Positions 46,606-56,489 of a DNA stretch of 64,000 bases are shown in pieces (position 1 is the first letter of the stretch; every line of letters starts with the position of its first letter). The notes below the pieces were generated by a model. It was not told the DNA's origin. It did not search any database and was given only the letters and a program-made list of their open reading frames with translations. Source of the DNA: an uncultured Chitinophagaceae bacterium (GTDB lineage Bacteria > Bacteroidota > Bacteroidia > Chitinophagales > Chitinophagaceae); assembly GCA_937858715.1 (NCBI GenBank), contig CALLZY010000151.1, positions 1 to 64,000 of the forward strand, read 5' to 3'. The position numbers were made by a program, and so were the translations under genes.

Positions 46606-46639
46606 GAAAAAGACAGGTACTTAATTCCCTGCCTTTTTC
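46606..46639 (-). terminator. Terminator-like hairpin between SusD2 and GH105
   Basis: A 12-bp stem with one mismatch (46606-46617 with 46628-46639), 10-nt loop. On the minus strand the descending arm ends in CTTTTTC and is followed by ATTTTT. Located 35 bp after the SusD2 stop. It may partially end the transcript, giving more transporter than enzyme mRNA. Confidence 0.6.
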
Positions 46640-46673
46640 TATCGACTGCTTGCTAAAAGAACTCTTTTTATTC

Positions 46674-48434
46674 TTACCAGTTAAACGGTAAATACCAGTT
46701 GGCAGGGTCCATTAATTTTGTCCGCACGGCTGCTGCATTTCCGCTGCCATCTTTCAACAGTTTGTTATAGATTTTATCTGCCAGAAAAGCCGGGTCATTT
46801 CTGCGTAGTGCAACCCGTACCAGGTCCGGCCATCTTGTGCCTTCAAAAGCATTTTCCAATGCTCCTTCTTTGATTATCCCATCTTCAATAGCAATTAAAC
46901 TGTCAGAAGCTGCTATGGCTACAGACGAAAGATTTGCCCTGGTACGGATACCAATGTTTCTGTACCAGTCTGCCCTATAATATGGCACGCCGGAGTTTCC
47001 ACTGTTTCTTGCATCAAAATTGAATGGGTAAGATTCTGTCAATGTGTTATGATAGAGTGTGACATCTGAAGTGGGTGCAGGATATGCCCCGGCGATTCCG
47101 TTGTTCCACAACCCCCATGACAACCTGTGTTTTCCAGAGCGATTCGCTGCTTCTATAAACCTCATGTGCATATGCGACTGGCGATATAGAAACCATTTTC
47201 CATTCTTTGCCAGAGGATCAAAAGGAGCCATTGTAGCATAATTAATATAATTATATAAATATTTCATCGCTACCGGTTGTCCGTTAATTGTTGCAGTACT
47301 CAGCAATTTTCTTGCATCATAAGGGAGTGGCAGCATCGGTGGCACATTGGTTCCGGTTGGCGGTGGCAATTGAGTTTCGCCATCCCATAAATCAAAAACC
47401 TCCTGCGATGGCTTAACTAAATAATTACCTCCAACTGGTGAAAATAGTTTTATCAGTGAGTTATCCGGTTTAAACTTACTGTCAAATGGAAGTGCCCAAA
47501 TCCATTCCATGGTTGAACTTCTTGAGCCAAAGGGCTGTTCAAAGATTATTCTCCATCCATCATTATAAACAAGGGTAGAAGCATCACCGGCTCTAGAATA
47601 ACTAACATAATGGTTGCTGTTGCCAGCCCAGCCTATCCTGTAAACCGAATAATATTCTTCGCCAAACCCATACGCAGTTGTTGCATATTCCATAACCTGG
47701 CGGTACCAGCTTGCAGCTTGCAGATAATCCCCTTTCCATAAGTATAGGTCTGCCAACATAATTTTTTTATTGATGTAAAATTTTTGCGTCTGGTATCCGT
47801 CAACAGTCAGGTTAAGATTTGAACCTGAAGGATAAAAGTCCTTATATGGCAATGCCGCAGTAAAACTAATCAGGCTATCAAGCAGTATATTGAACTTGAG
47901 CCTGGGGAAATTAGCTGTGTTCTTCACTTCATCCACATTTTTTAAAGAACTGGTTACATACGGAATTTCCCCAAAATGTATCCCTAACTGTAGATAAAGA
48001 AATGAACGAAGTGCCCCTATATCTGAATAGCGCTGGTTAAACTCAGCTTCAGTCATCTTTTTATTAGCAACCATTATTTTGAAGTTCTCCAACGCATCAT
48101 TGCAGTTAATAATCACTTCATAAAACGGTCTCGGGTCTGCATAAGGATTACCGGCAGTAACCGTATGTGTGCTTACCTGGCGCAGTTCTTCATTGGCATT
48201 GGCCGTATAATCGAGCAGATCGCCACGAAGTTCATTTAAAATCACATACCTGTCGGCCAGACCCATGAACTTTCCATAGATACCCAGCACAGCAGCATCA
48301 GCATCATATACATTCTGGTATGCGTTTGCATGATCCAGCTGATCCTGCGGTTGCAAATCAAATACTTTCTTACAACCGGTCAATAAAATCCCGGCGAAAA
48401 GTAACGAGAGCATTGATACAGAAAACTTCTTCAT
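46674..48434 (-). CDS. SusD/RagB-family outer-membrane lipoprotein (SusD2)
   Basis: A 586-residue lipoprotein from ATG 48434 (MKKFSVSMLSLLFAGILLTGC, lipobox LLTGC, Cys21). ATG 48461 would add nine residues without need. SusD features: DLQPQDQLDHANAYQNVYDA near the start, ALRSFLYLQLGIHFGEIPYV helical repeats, and LENAFEGTRWPDLVRVALRR towards the C-terminus. SusD caps the TonB-dependent transporter and binds glycan at the cell surface. It pairs with SusC2, 50 bp upstream of this start. Confidence 0.95.
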   Translation of the reverse strand: MKKFSVSMLSLLFAGILLTGCKKVFDLQPQDQLDHANAYQNVYDADAAVLGIYGKFMGLADRYVILNELRGDLLDYTANANEELRQVSTHTVTAGNPYADPRPFYEVIINCNDALENFKIMVANKKMTEAEFNQRYSDIGALRSFLYLQLGIHFGEIPYVTSSLKNVDEVKNTANFPRLKFNILLDSLISFTAALPYKDFYPSGSNLNLTVDGYQTQKFYINKKIMLADLYLWKGDYLQAASWYRQVMEYATTAYGFGEEYYSVYRIGWAGNSNHYVSYSRAGDASTLVYNDGWRIIFEQPFGSRSSTMEWIWALPFDSKFKPDNSLIKLFSPVGGNYLVKPSQEVFDLWDGETQLPPPTGTNVPPMLPLPYDARKLLSTATINGQPVAMKYLYNYINYATMAPFDPLAKNGKWFLYRQSHMHMRFIEAANRSGKHRLSWGLWNNGIAGAYPAPTSDVTLYHNTLTESYPFNFDARNSGNSGVPYYRADWYRNIGIRTRANLSSVAIAASDSLIAIEDGIIKEGALENAFEGTRWPDLVRVALRRNDPAFLADKIYNKLLKDGSGNAAAVRTKLMDPANWYLPFNW

Positions 48435-48484
48435 AATATTCAGAATTACTGTTGTAATCAAATTCTTTTTCTTATTAAATACAG

Positions 48485-51400
48485 TTAGAACCCAACCTTA
48501 ACACCTAACGTTACTGACTTGAACAACGGGTCAAGACCAGTATCGATTCCCTGCGCAAATACACTCGGGCTGACACTAAACTCAGGATCATATCCCATGT
48601 ACTTTGTAAATGTCAGCAGGTTATTTCCCGTAACATATACTGTCGCATTTTTAATAAAGCCTTCTTTAAGCGGAACAGCATAAGAAAGGGACACATGGCG
48701 AAGGCGCAGGTAAGAACCATCTTCAATCCACCTGTTGCTGAAACGGCTGTTGCCAATCGGATCGCCATACGTTGCTTTCGGCATTGATGTTATATGTCCT
48801 TCAGCCCTCCACCTGTTGATAACACTGTTCAGTTGGTTTTCCATCCCGCTTGACGCTTCAAGCCTGTAGCGCAGGTAATTGAATACATCATTGCCTTTTG
48901 AGAAAGTGAGCAATGCTTCCAACTGGAAATTCCTGTATGACAGCTTATTGGTGATTCCTCCATAAAAATCAGGATTGGGATTACCGATTACTTTCATATC
49001 CTTTTCATCAATAACCTTATCATTATTCAAATCGGCAAAACGTACATCACCAGCGCCAAAACTGCTGTAGCTGCCATCTGCGTTCTTTATACTGAGTCCG
49101 GCAGCAGATGCTTCGGCTGCAGTACTGAAAATGCCTAATGCCTCATAACCATAAAACTGGTTGGCCGGCTGGCCATTTTGCGTAAGAATATTTGCACCGG
49201 CAAATTGTGTTACAAAACGGCCTCCGGGAACTGTAAGTACCTCGTTCTTGTTTATAGCGCCGTTCAGGCCAATATCCCACTTAAACTTATTCTTATTAAT
49301 TACCCTTACGTTCAACGCAGCTTCGACGCCAGTGTTTTGCATGCTGCCGTTGTTTGTAAGTATATTTTTGAATCCTGCTGCTGCAGTTACAGTTTCATAC
49401 ACCAGCATATTCTTTGTTTTTGCCTGATATACATCCACTGTCAGTCCCACTCTTTCATTCAAAAAGGCAAGATCAAGGCCAGCGTTTATTTTTGTGCTGG
49501 TCTCCCACTGTAATGCTGGATTAGGTATGCTGTTCCTTACAAGCCCCTGCATACCCAACAAGTTTTGCGAAACATAAGTTTGCCTGCTTGAATAATTGCC
49601 AATATCATCATTACCTGTCAGACTGTAAGAAGCCCTCAGCTTCAGCAGGTCAATTTTTGAGTTAGCCATAAAATTCTCAGAAGACACCAGCCATGCCATT
49701 GATGCTGATGGCAGTACTGCAAATTTCACTCCGTCTATTGCAATACCCTCTTTAGCCTCAGTGCCGAACCGGGAGGAACCATCCATTGCTGCATTCAGCG
49801 AAAAGAACAGCTTGTCTTTATATCCATACTCAGCATTAAAATAGGTGTTCATCCAGTTCCACTCACCAATGCCACCACCTACCTGACGCAGTGCATTTAA
49901 GCCATTCTGTACACTGATCAGGTCATCTGTAGCCGAGTTAAACCCTAACACATAATCCTGCTCTGCATCATTGTGCTGATATCTGATGCCAAGTCTTGAA
50001 ACAACATTGTGATACCTGTTGACTGTTTTTTTGTATTCAAGCCAACCGTCTGTATAGAATGAGAAAAGCCTTTTTACCTGTGATCCCAAACGGCTGTCTG
50101 CTATTGCATTACTCAAATCAACATTGGCAACCCCTTTTCTCGGAATAAAAATATTCTCCCTGACTTTATCATAAGTAACCCCGAATAAGGCTGATGCACT
50201 TAAAGACTTGCTTATTTCGTAATTAAACCTGAACGATCCGAAGAAACGATAGTATTTATTAAACGCCTGCATTGTGTTAATCAATACTGCGGGATTACTT
50301 GTACCAAGAAAATCTGCATCCTCGAAGTTTGGAGAAAATACCCCTTTATTGTTCACTTCATTAGCAGTAAGGAACGGGGCCTTTGTAAGTGCAAGAAATA
50401 CAGGGGCTGTTTTTTCAGAAATTCCCTGGTCTTTCAGGTTCTGTTCATTTAGTGCAAAAGAGAAATTTGCAGCACCGGTAAACCGCCTGGAGAAGTTAAA
50501 ATCAGCATTGAAGTGTGTATTATACCGCACCATATCCGTTGTTCTGATTGTTCCCTGGCTGCGGGCATATCCCATACTTAAGGCATAAGTGGCAATATTG
50601 TCACCACCGGTTACTTTAAGAAAATAGTTATGGGTAATGCTGTTCTTCATCACTTCTTTCTGCCAGTCGGTGTTATTGTGATACTTGTAGTATTCTGCAT
50701 TTCCCGCTGTGTCATCCTTCATAAAAGCCATCGCAGAAATTTCAGTGGAGGAAAGGCCCTTGCTTTGGAGCATTTCAGTGAGATAAACCCTGTAATCAGA
50801 GGCATTCATCACCGGGAGATTGGATGGTGCCATATTAAAGCTGGTATAGGCACCGAAGTCAATTTTCGTAGCCTGCTGCTTAGCTTTTGAAGTCGTGATA
50901 ATAATTGCCCCATTAGCAGCTTTTGAGCCATAAATTGAAGCAGCATCTTTAATAACTGTAACATCTTCCACATCCTGTGCATTTATCAACGCAAACGGGT
51001 TTGTATAGTTATTAGCGATGATGCTTTGCCCATAATCATTAATATCATAAATCATTCCATCTACAATTATCAGGGGCTTATTTGTGGCAAATAAGGAATT
51101 ATATCCCCGCAAAAACATATTTGCCCCCACACCTGGAGTACCAGACCTCCTGATGCTGTTGAGACCTGAAACCTGTCCCTGTAGTAAGGCATCAACAGTT
51201 TCCATTGGCTTTTTCCATTCGCTGTTAGCGTTATAAGTAGTTGCTGCCGATGTTATTTCTCTTAAAGGCATTAGCTTATGCGGCATAGTCACAACATCCT
51301 GATAAGAGTTATGTGAGGCATCAAGCAACAGAACGTCCAGCACTTTTTTACCCTTAAGCGCAACTTGCTTAGTATCGTATCCTTCTGCAGTAATAACTAC

Positions 51401-51673
51401 GTTTTCGTAATAATTTGCCACAGTCAGTTTGAAAGCGCCATCTGCATCGGCAATAGCTGCTGAAAGGTTCTTTACACTAAGCCGGGCGCCTACAATTCCC
51501 TTACCTGTTGTTGCATCCTTTACAGTACCAGTAATCTGAAGCTTTGTTACAGCTTTTTCAGTATCTGGTCCGCTGGCAGGTTTTTGCTGTGCATTTAACC
51601 CATTTACTCCCAACAGCAATAAAACAAACATGCCTGCTTCTTTTACCGATAATAATTTATTTAAGCACATCAC
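48485..51673 (-). CDS. SusC/RagA TonB-dependent transporter (SusC2)
   Basis: A 1062-residue outer-membrane protein: signal peptide (ends near NGLNAQ), carboxypeptidase-regulatory-like domain (about 45-110), plug domain with VIKDAASIYGSKAANG, and a 22-strand barrel ending in an aromatic residue (VTLGVKVGF). It imports oligosaccharides with TonB energy. The sequence differs clearly from SusC1 of the same operon, for example in the region before the plug (DVVTMPHKLMPLREITSAAT) where SusC1 reads LGEVVIISR; the two systems may take up different fragments. Confidence 0.96.
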   Translation of the reverse strand: MMCLNKLLSVKEAGMFVLLLLGVNGLNAQQKPASGPDTEKAVTKLQITGTVKDATTGKGIVGARLSVKNLSAAIADADGAFKLTVANYYENVVITAEGYDTKQVALKGKKVLDVLLLDASHNSYQDVVTMPHKLMPLREITSAATTYNANSEWKKPMETVDALLQGQVSGLNSIRRSGTPGVGANMFLRGYNSLFATNKPLIIVDGMIYDINDYGQSIIANNYTNPFALINAQDVEDVTVIKDAASIYGSKAANGAIIITTSKAKQQATKIDFGAYTSFNMAPSNLPVMNASDYRVYLTEMLQSKGLSSTEISAMAFMKDDTAGNAEYYKYHNNTDWQKEVMKNSITHNYFLKVTGGDNIATYALSMGYARSQGTIRTTDMVRYNTHFNADFNFSRRFTGAANFSFALNEQNLKDQGISEKTAPVFLALTKAPFLTANEVNNKGVFSPNFEDADFLGTSNPAVLINTMQAFNKYYRFFGSFRFNYEISKSLSASALFGVTYDKVRENIFIPRKGVANVDLSNAIADSRLGSQVKRLFSFYTDGWLEYKKTVNRYHNVVSRLGIRYQHNDAEQDYVLGFNSATDDLISVQNGLNALRQVGGGIGEWNWMNTYFNAEYGYKDKLFFSLNAAMDGSSRFGTEAKEGIAIDGVKFAVLPSASMAWLVSSENFMANSKIDLLKLRASYSLTGNDDIGNYSSRQTYVSQNLLGMQGLVRNSIPNPALQWETSTKINAGLDLAFLNERVGLTVDVYQAKTKNMLVYETVTAAAGFKNILTNNGSMQNTGVEAALNVRVINKNKFKWDIGLNGAINKNEVLTVPGGRFVTQFAGANILTQNGQPANQFYGYEALGIFSTAAEASAAGLSIKNADGSYSSFGAGDVRFADLNNDKVIDEKDMKVIGNPNPDFYGGITNKLSYRNFQLEALLTFSKGNDVFNYLRYRLEASSGMENQLNSVINRWRAEGHITSMPKATYGDPIGNSRFSNRWIEDGSYLRLRHVSLSYAVPLKEGFIKNATVYVTGNNLLTFTKYMGYDPEFSVSPSVFAQGIDTGLDPLFKSVTLGVKVGF

Positions 51674-51699
51674 TATTTGGAATTTTGTTATTCAAAAAT

Positions 51700-53142
51700 T
51701 TATAAACCGGGCACCAGTTTTATATAATCGCATGTTATGTAACTGGCTAAAGCAGTTGTACTGTTTGCTGCAACTAAGTAAACATTATATAAAGGCTGGT
51801 ATTGTGTCATGGTAAACTCGCCGAGATACACCTCACTATAGGTAGTATATGGAACATTTACATAGGCGAAACTTGCAGAAGCAGGTGATCCAATTGCCAA
51901 CCTCTGGGTTTGAGTGGTTGCTGTCTGTATGTCGTTTAATGCCACCCAATAAGCCTTATACTTTATTGATGGAACCTCTTCGATCTGGTAGCGAATATTG
52001 AATTGAGCAACGCCATGATTATACACCAGCAAATCCCTGAAATCCCTGCCCGTTAATGGGTTAAACCTGTCTCTGAAAAAAGTATTACCACGTCTGTCGT
52101 GGCTGGTAGCAGTGTAGTTCTCCGCTTCGATTACGTAAGGCTTGAATTTGTGAAGAGGCTGTATATCCAGCTTACTCATAATATACACAATGCCATTACT
52201 TGTTTTTACTGTCTTAACGATAGCGGATCTGTCAACAGGAATTTTTGTACCAAACTTAGAAAGAACAGTATCTGGTATTGTTGCCGGATCATAAACAGTA
52301 TCCACTGCAAAATCTTTTAGTACATTCCAGCCTGTAACTAATTTATTGCTATCAATTGTATTAGTCACAAAGTATGGTGTGTACTTAACCTGCTCTGCAT
52401 CCCATGCGGCATCAGTAAGCATGAACAATGTATATTGTTTATCTTCTCTTTTCAGATCATACACTTTATTCCAGAACAGGTTTGTATAAACCGAATCAGT
52501 TCCTGCCTGGTAAATTGGCGCACCAGTAGTGGGGTTAATTCCGATTACGACGGCATTAGTAGGGTCAAACACATTTCTGAACAGAGAAAGCATAAATGCC
52601 TTTTGATTGGCAGGTGCGTATGAATTGCTGGTCACAAAATCCCAGCAACTCTCCAAAGCCGGAATTCCCTTATCAATTATCTGTATCACTCCATTTGATG
52701 CGTAATTATCTGCATCAATTATTAGTGCATCGCCAATCCTGTTGCCCTTCATATTGTTGTACTTGCCATTTAGCATCGCTATCCTCGTAGAAACTGTAAC
52801 CCTGTCGGTATAGTAAAGCTGCCTGGAAATATGATTGCCTACAAAAGCCTTCAACTTTGCAGCATCATTACGAATCACAGGATCAATGCCAACCACCTCG
52901 CTATTTTTTAACGCAAACACAGTGTAGCTCCTTGAAGATGACAACTCCTTGTCATATCCCGTTTCCTGCAATATCTCGGCAAACTTCAATAAATCAGGAT
53001 TATCAATTATCGTTCTCATCAGGTTCTTTTCCAAGGCCCCATCTGTAATTTCATTGTGTTCATCGGTCATTTTCTGACAACTGCTAAATGACAGCCCGAG
53101 TGTAACGGCAATAAACACTATAAACCGTAACCTGCTTTTCAT
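51700..53142 (-). CDS. FAS1 lipoprotein with C-terminal CBM6/35-like domain
   Basis: A 480-residue lipoprotein (lipobox SFSSC, Cys22). Residues ~40-330 hold two fasciclin-type (FAS1) modules: LLKFAEILQETGYDKELSSS, then SYTVFALKNSEV and GVIQIIDKGIPAL; TLFMLTDAAWD, then GIVYIMSKLDIQPL. From residue ~340 the sequence opens with PYVIEAENYTATS and ends with CDYIKLVPGL, which resembles the edges of CBM6/CBM35 beta-sandwiches. A surface glycan-binding role, like SusE/SusF in other loci, is likely but inferred. It precedes SusC2 by 26 bp. Confidence 0.82.
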   Translation of the reverse strand: MKSRLRFIVFIAVTLGLSFSSCQKMTDEHNEITDGALEKNLMRTIIDNPDLLKFAEILQETGYDKELSSSRSYTVFALKNSEVVGIDPVIRNDAAKLKAFVGNHISRQLYYTDRVTVSTRIAMLNGKYNNMKGNRIGDALIIDADNYASNGVIQIIDKGIPALESCWDFVTSNSYAPANQKAFMLSLFRNVFDPTNAVVIGINPTTGAPIYQAGTDSVYTNLFWNKVYDLKREDKQYTLFMLTDAAWDAEQVKYTPYFVTNTIDSNKLVTGWNVLKDFAVDTVYDPATIPDTVLSKFGTKIPVDRSAIVKTVKTSNGIVYIMSKLDIQPLHKFKPYVIEAENYTATSHDRRGNTFFRDRFNPLTGRDFRDLLVYNHGVAQFNIRYQIEEVPSIKYKAYWVALNDIQTATTQTQRLAIGSPASASFAYVNVPYTTYSEVYLGEFTMTQYQPLYNVYLVAANSTTALASYITCDYIKLVPGL

Positions 53143-53217
53143 GTAATTATATTTTATTTTATTTTATGCTTTAGCATTCTGTTTCCTTTTTTCTTATGCT
53201 AAGTATCACCCTTATTC

Positions 53218-54909
53218 TTACAAATAAATCATTGTTCCATCCGGCCTGAAACGAGGCAAAATCTGATCCTGATCAATTGGTATGAAATGGATCATATCCA
53301 GGTTATTATTATTCTGGGTTCCCACCAATGGAGTAATCCTTATAATCTGCTGTTTGGTTGTGGTAAAATCGATTACGCCAACCTGCTTTGCAGCCCACAA
53401 ATTCGAAGTGTTTTCCGTGTAGCGTTTCCATCCAATTGCCTCCAGTTCTGAATCGGTACCTGCCGGTCGGGTTTCAGTGAAGTTCATCGTACGTTGCATC
53501 AGTACACCGTTCACTTCCACCTGGCAAAGCATATTGGAACTGCTTGACTGTTTTTGCTGCCTGTAACAGAGCCATACTTTATATTTCCCTTTAATAATAG
53601 GAGGTGTACGCATCTCCCACCAAACAGGCCTGTTGGGCAATCCCATAGGCAGCATATTCACATCGCTGTTATATGCATAGTTAGTTATTGAGCTTGCAGC
53701 GGAATAAAGATATGAGAGTGTGTTTGTGCCTGCCAGCGGTCCCCAACCCCAGTAATGATCTTTTATTGGCTTATCAGCCTCTGTAGGCCTTGCAAAGTTG
53801 TAATTAGCCCTTTTATAATAAGCAGGCAACTTCATAATTTCTTCAAATGAAGACACATCCCAGTATAAAGCAGTCGGCTTTCTGAATTTCACCATATAAT
53901 GTGCTTTTGCATCATGCCAAACGCCATTTGTTGCAGCCAGATCACTCTTAGTTCTGTTAATTTTAACGCCTAACTCAAGCACTCCGTTAAATACATCCTG
54001 GTTTACCACCACATCCTGATCTATCAGCTTGATACTTATAACCTCCTGGGGCAGCCATGTATCATGTGTTGGTGTGGAAATAATATCTCCCAAAAATTTA
54101 AGTCCCGGTGAAACATGGTATGCCACATACATATGGAGGCTGTCTGTTGCCAGTGCCGGGTTGCCGGTTTGCGAGTATTTCGCTTTCAATGCAGCATATG
54201 AAAGTATCCCGCTATCAGCAAGAGCCTGGTTGCTTTCGGCTATTACTGTATTCCATTTTTTTGATGTATCCGGATCAATACTGTTCAGTTTAGCATAGAA
54301 CCCAGTTTCCTGCATCGCCTGCAGAAATATAGAATACTCCGATTTTTCAGCGATTTGCTGGGCTATGGTTTTTGTAGCGGGCAACAGCACATTATCAACA
54401 ACATGTATCACCCCATTTCCCACTTTTACATTGGATTTGGTTACTAAGGCCTGGCGGTTTACAATGTAACTGGAGCTCCCGCCTTTGTTTGTTACAGCAG
54501 TAACCAGGTATTGTCCGTACATAGTTACGACCGGCAACTTGCCGTCAGTAAATGAACCTGTGTAAATCGTATCAGACAACAAGTGTAATCTCACCATGTC
54601 TTTCAGTGTATTCAGGTCAGCCGCCTCTACTGTGGAAACACCTAATCCCTGTAAATAAGTCCGCACCCCACTGTTAGTGGGTGCAAAACAGGTGTACGCC
54701 CCGTAAGCATTCAGAAATGCTGAGGTTTCTGTTCTCTCAAGAATCTGGCGGAACAGTGAAAATGAGTCAGGATATTTATCGAGGTACCCGACAATATTCA
54801 CATCTTCTGTTGTGTTTTCGACTAGATCTGGTTTTTTGCAGGATTCAAAAACCAGTATCACCGATAAAACAATCAGAATCCCTGATAAAACAAACAAGTT
54901 TCTTTTCAT
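53218..54909 (-). CDS. FAS1 lipoprotein with C-terminal beta-sandwich
   Basis: A 563-residue lipoprotein (lipobox VFESC, Cys24). Two FAS1 modules: SFSLFRQILERTETSAFLNA, YTCFAPTNSGVR and NGVIHVVDNVLLPA; then YSIFLQAMQETGFYAKL and a longer insert. The C-terminal ~200 residues (KGKYKVWLCYRQQKQ, QVEVNGVLMQ and NNNLDMIHFIPI) look like a CBM-type jelly roll. Similar plan to the 480-residue protein downstream, with low overall identity. 14 bp after SusD1. Probably a surface glycan-binding lipoprotein. Confidence 0.82.
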   Translation of the reverse strand: MKRNLFVLSGILIVLSVILVFESCKKPDLVENTTEDVNIVGYLDKYPDSFSLFRQILERTETSAFLNAYGAYTCFAPTNSGVRTYLQGLGVSTVEAADLNTLKDMVRLHLLSDTIYTGSFTDGKLPVVTMYGQYLVTAVTNKGGSSSYIVNRQALVTKSNVKVGNGVIHVVDNVLLPATKTIAQQIAEKSEYSIFLQAMQETGFYAKLNSIDPDTSKKWNTVIAESNQALADSGILSYAALKAKYSQTGNPALATDSLHMYVAYHVSPGLKFLGDIISTPTHDTWLPQEVISIKLIDQDVVVNQDVFNGVLELGVKINRTKSDLAATNGVWHDAKAHYMVKFRKPTALYWDVSSFEEIMKLPAYYKRANYNFARPTEADKPIKDHYWGWGPLAGTNTLSYLYSAASSITNYAYNSDVNMLPMGLPNRPVWWEMRTPPIIKGKYKVWLCYRQQKQSSSSNMLCQVEVNGVLMQRTMNFTETRPAGTDSELEAIGWKRYTENTSNLWAAKQVGVIDFTTTKQQIIRITPLVGTQNNNNLDMIHFIPIDQDQILPRFRPDGTMIYL

Positions 54910-54923
54910 AATGCTTGTGGTTA

Positions 54924-56471
54924 TTATTTATAAAAGGGGTTTTGCACTAATAATTTATTTGTCTGTAATTCATAGAGGTAAATAGGCATGTAATGGCAGT
55001 TCTTATCCTGCATTTTCACCTGGGCAGATTGCTGCATATTAGAAGGAACGCTTACCGACACCATATTCAGCAAAAGGCTTTTTCTTTCATAATTATTCCT
55101 TTTTGCGTTTCTCAGTACGTCAAACCAGCGTTTTCCTTCAAAACAAAATTCCCTTGCCCTCTCCATTAATATAAAATCCTGGATCAGGTTTTTATCTGTT
55201 GGGCCAGGTGTAAGATCAGTTGCTGTAAGAGCATTTGCCCTTGTTCTGATGGTATAAATGATATCAAGTGCCGCCTGGCCCTGGCCTGATTCATTTAATG
55301 CTTCAGCCTTCATAAGCAACACATCTGCATACCTGTAAAAGAACCAGTGTGCATAGCTTTGATTGAATGTACGTTGCGTTGTACCGGTAATGCCTATATA
55401 TTTCCATACAGATGAAGATGCCGCCCTGACAGATCCCCCGTCACCGCGGATATCATAGTTCTGGTCATTAGTAAAATCCACTGTGAATACCCTGTCCATT
55501 AAATCAGCTGTAGCTACCCACCTTGGTGCATTTGATACAGTTGAAAACATTGTGAAATAGGGATTGAGTTTCTGTGCATCATACTGAAGTTCAAATATGC
55601 CTTCTGCAGAGTTCCCATTATAATATAGTGTGCTGAACCAATTGGCATTATACTCATAGCTGGGAGGGTTTATTGTCGCCCCTTTGATAAGACCAAATTT
55701 TTGTGAATTAATAACTTTATTACACTCTGTAATGCACTTATCATACTCATCCATCCACAGGTAAACATCAGCCAGAATTGTATTGACCGTATATTTAGTA
55801 ACCCGGCCCTTATCAGAAGCAATATCACCATAGGTTGTTACTGCTTTAGTCTCAGCAGATTTCAAATCTGCAACAATCTGAGCTAAAACCTCTGTTTGAG
55901 CTGATTTTGGAATAGGCGTAATGTTTTCATCGCTCAATGTTGCATCAAGTTTTAGCGGTACATCTCCAAATGTTCTGGCAAGATAGAAATACATCAAAGC
56001 CCTGATCGTTAATGCCTCGCTAAGGTAATTATCAAGCTGAACCTGTGTAAAAGTATTATCAGTAGCCAAAACCTCAGGAGCTTTTTCAATAACTGTATTA
56101 CAGAAATTGATTGTACGGTAAAATGGTCTCCAGTTGGCATTTACATTTGCAGCCTGAATATTAACATTCACCAATTCTATATCATGATTGCTGGTAAAGG
56201 TAGCCGGCGACACATTATCAGCCCGGCCTTCGCCCCACACAAAAAACAACTCCGCCATAGATGGAATATAACCATCTCTTCCATATGTGCCAGAAGAAGA
56301 TTCCATCATTGAGGAATAAACACCAACCACGGCAGCAGCAACCTGTTCTTTCGTCTTCCAGAACTCCTCTTTCACTATACCATCCTGCGGTTTCAGATCA
56401 AGCCATTTTTTGCAACTGGCAGTTCCAAGAACAAGTGCCGCTATAAAGAAATATATTAGTCCTTTTTTCAT
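54924..56471 (-). CDS. SusD/RagB-family lipoprotein (SusD1)
   Basis: A 515-residue lipoprotein (lipobox LGTASC, Cys20) with standard SusD features: KKWLDLKPQDGIVKEEFWKT after the lipobox, ALTIRALMYFYLARTFGDVP (TPR-like helices), ILADVYLWMDEYDKCITECN, and FILMERAREFCFEGKRWFDV near the C-terminus. Partner of SusC1, 18 bp downstream of that gene. Confidence 0.96.
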   Translation of the reverse strand: MKKGLIYFFIAALVLGTASCKKWLDLKPQDGIVKEEFWKTKEQVAAAVVGVYSSMMESSSGTYGRDGYIPSMAELFFVWGEGRADNVSPATFTSNHDIELVNVNIQAANVNANWRPFYRTINFCNTVIEKAPEVLATDNTFTQVQLDNYLSEALTIRALMYFYLARTFGDVPLKLDATLSDENITPIPKSAQTEVLAQIVADLKSAETKAVTTYGDIASDKGRVTKYTVNTILADVYLWMDEYDKCITECNKVINSQKFGLIKGATINPPSYEYNANWFSTLYYNGNSAEGIFELQYDAQKLNPYFTMFSTVSNAPRWVATADLMDRVFTVDFTNDQNYDIRGDGGSVRAASSSVWKYIGITGTTQRTFNQSYAHWFFYRYADVLLMKAEALNESGQGQAALDIIYTIRTRANALTATDLTPGPTDKNLIQDFILMERAREFCFEGKRWFDVLRNAKRNNYERKSLLLNMVSVSVPSNMQQSAQVKMQDKNCHYMPIYLYELQTNKLLVQNPFYK

Positions 56472-56489
56472 GATAGTTATTTTAAATCA

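Noticed and set aside
53150..53167. ATTTT tandem run before the 480-residue FAS1 gene
   Set aside because: Short and purely AT-rich; simple base composition explains it.
53990..54025. Two ATCCTG words inside the FAS1 gene at 53218-54909
   Set aside because: Their spacing is not 10 bp and they are inside a coding region, so they do not fit the operator pattern.
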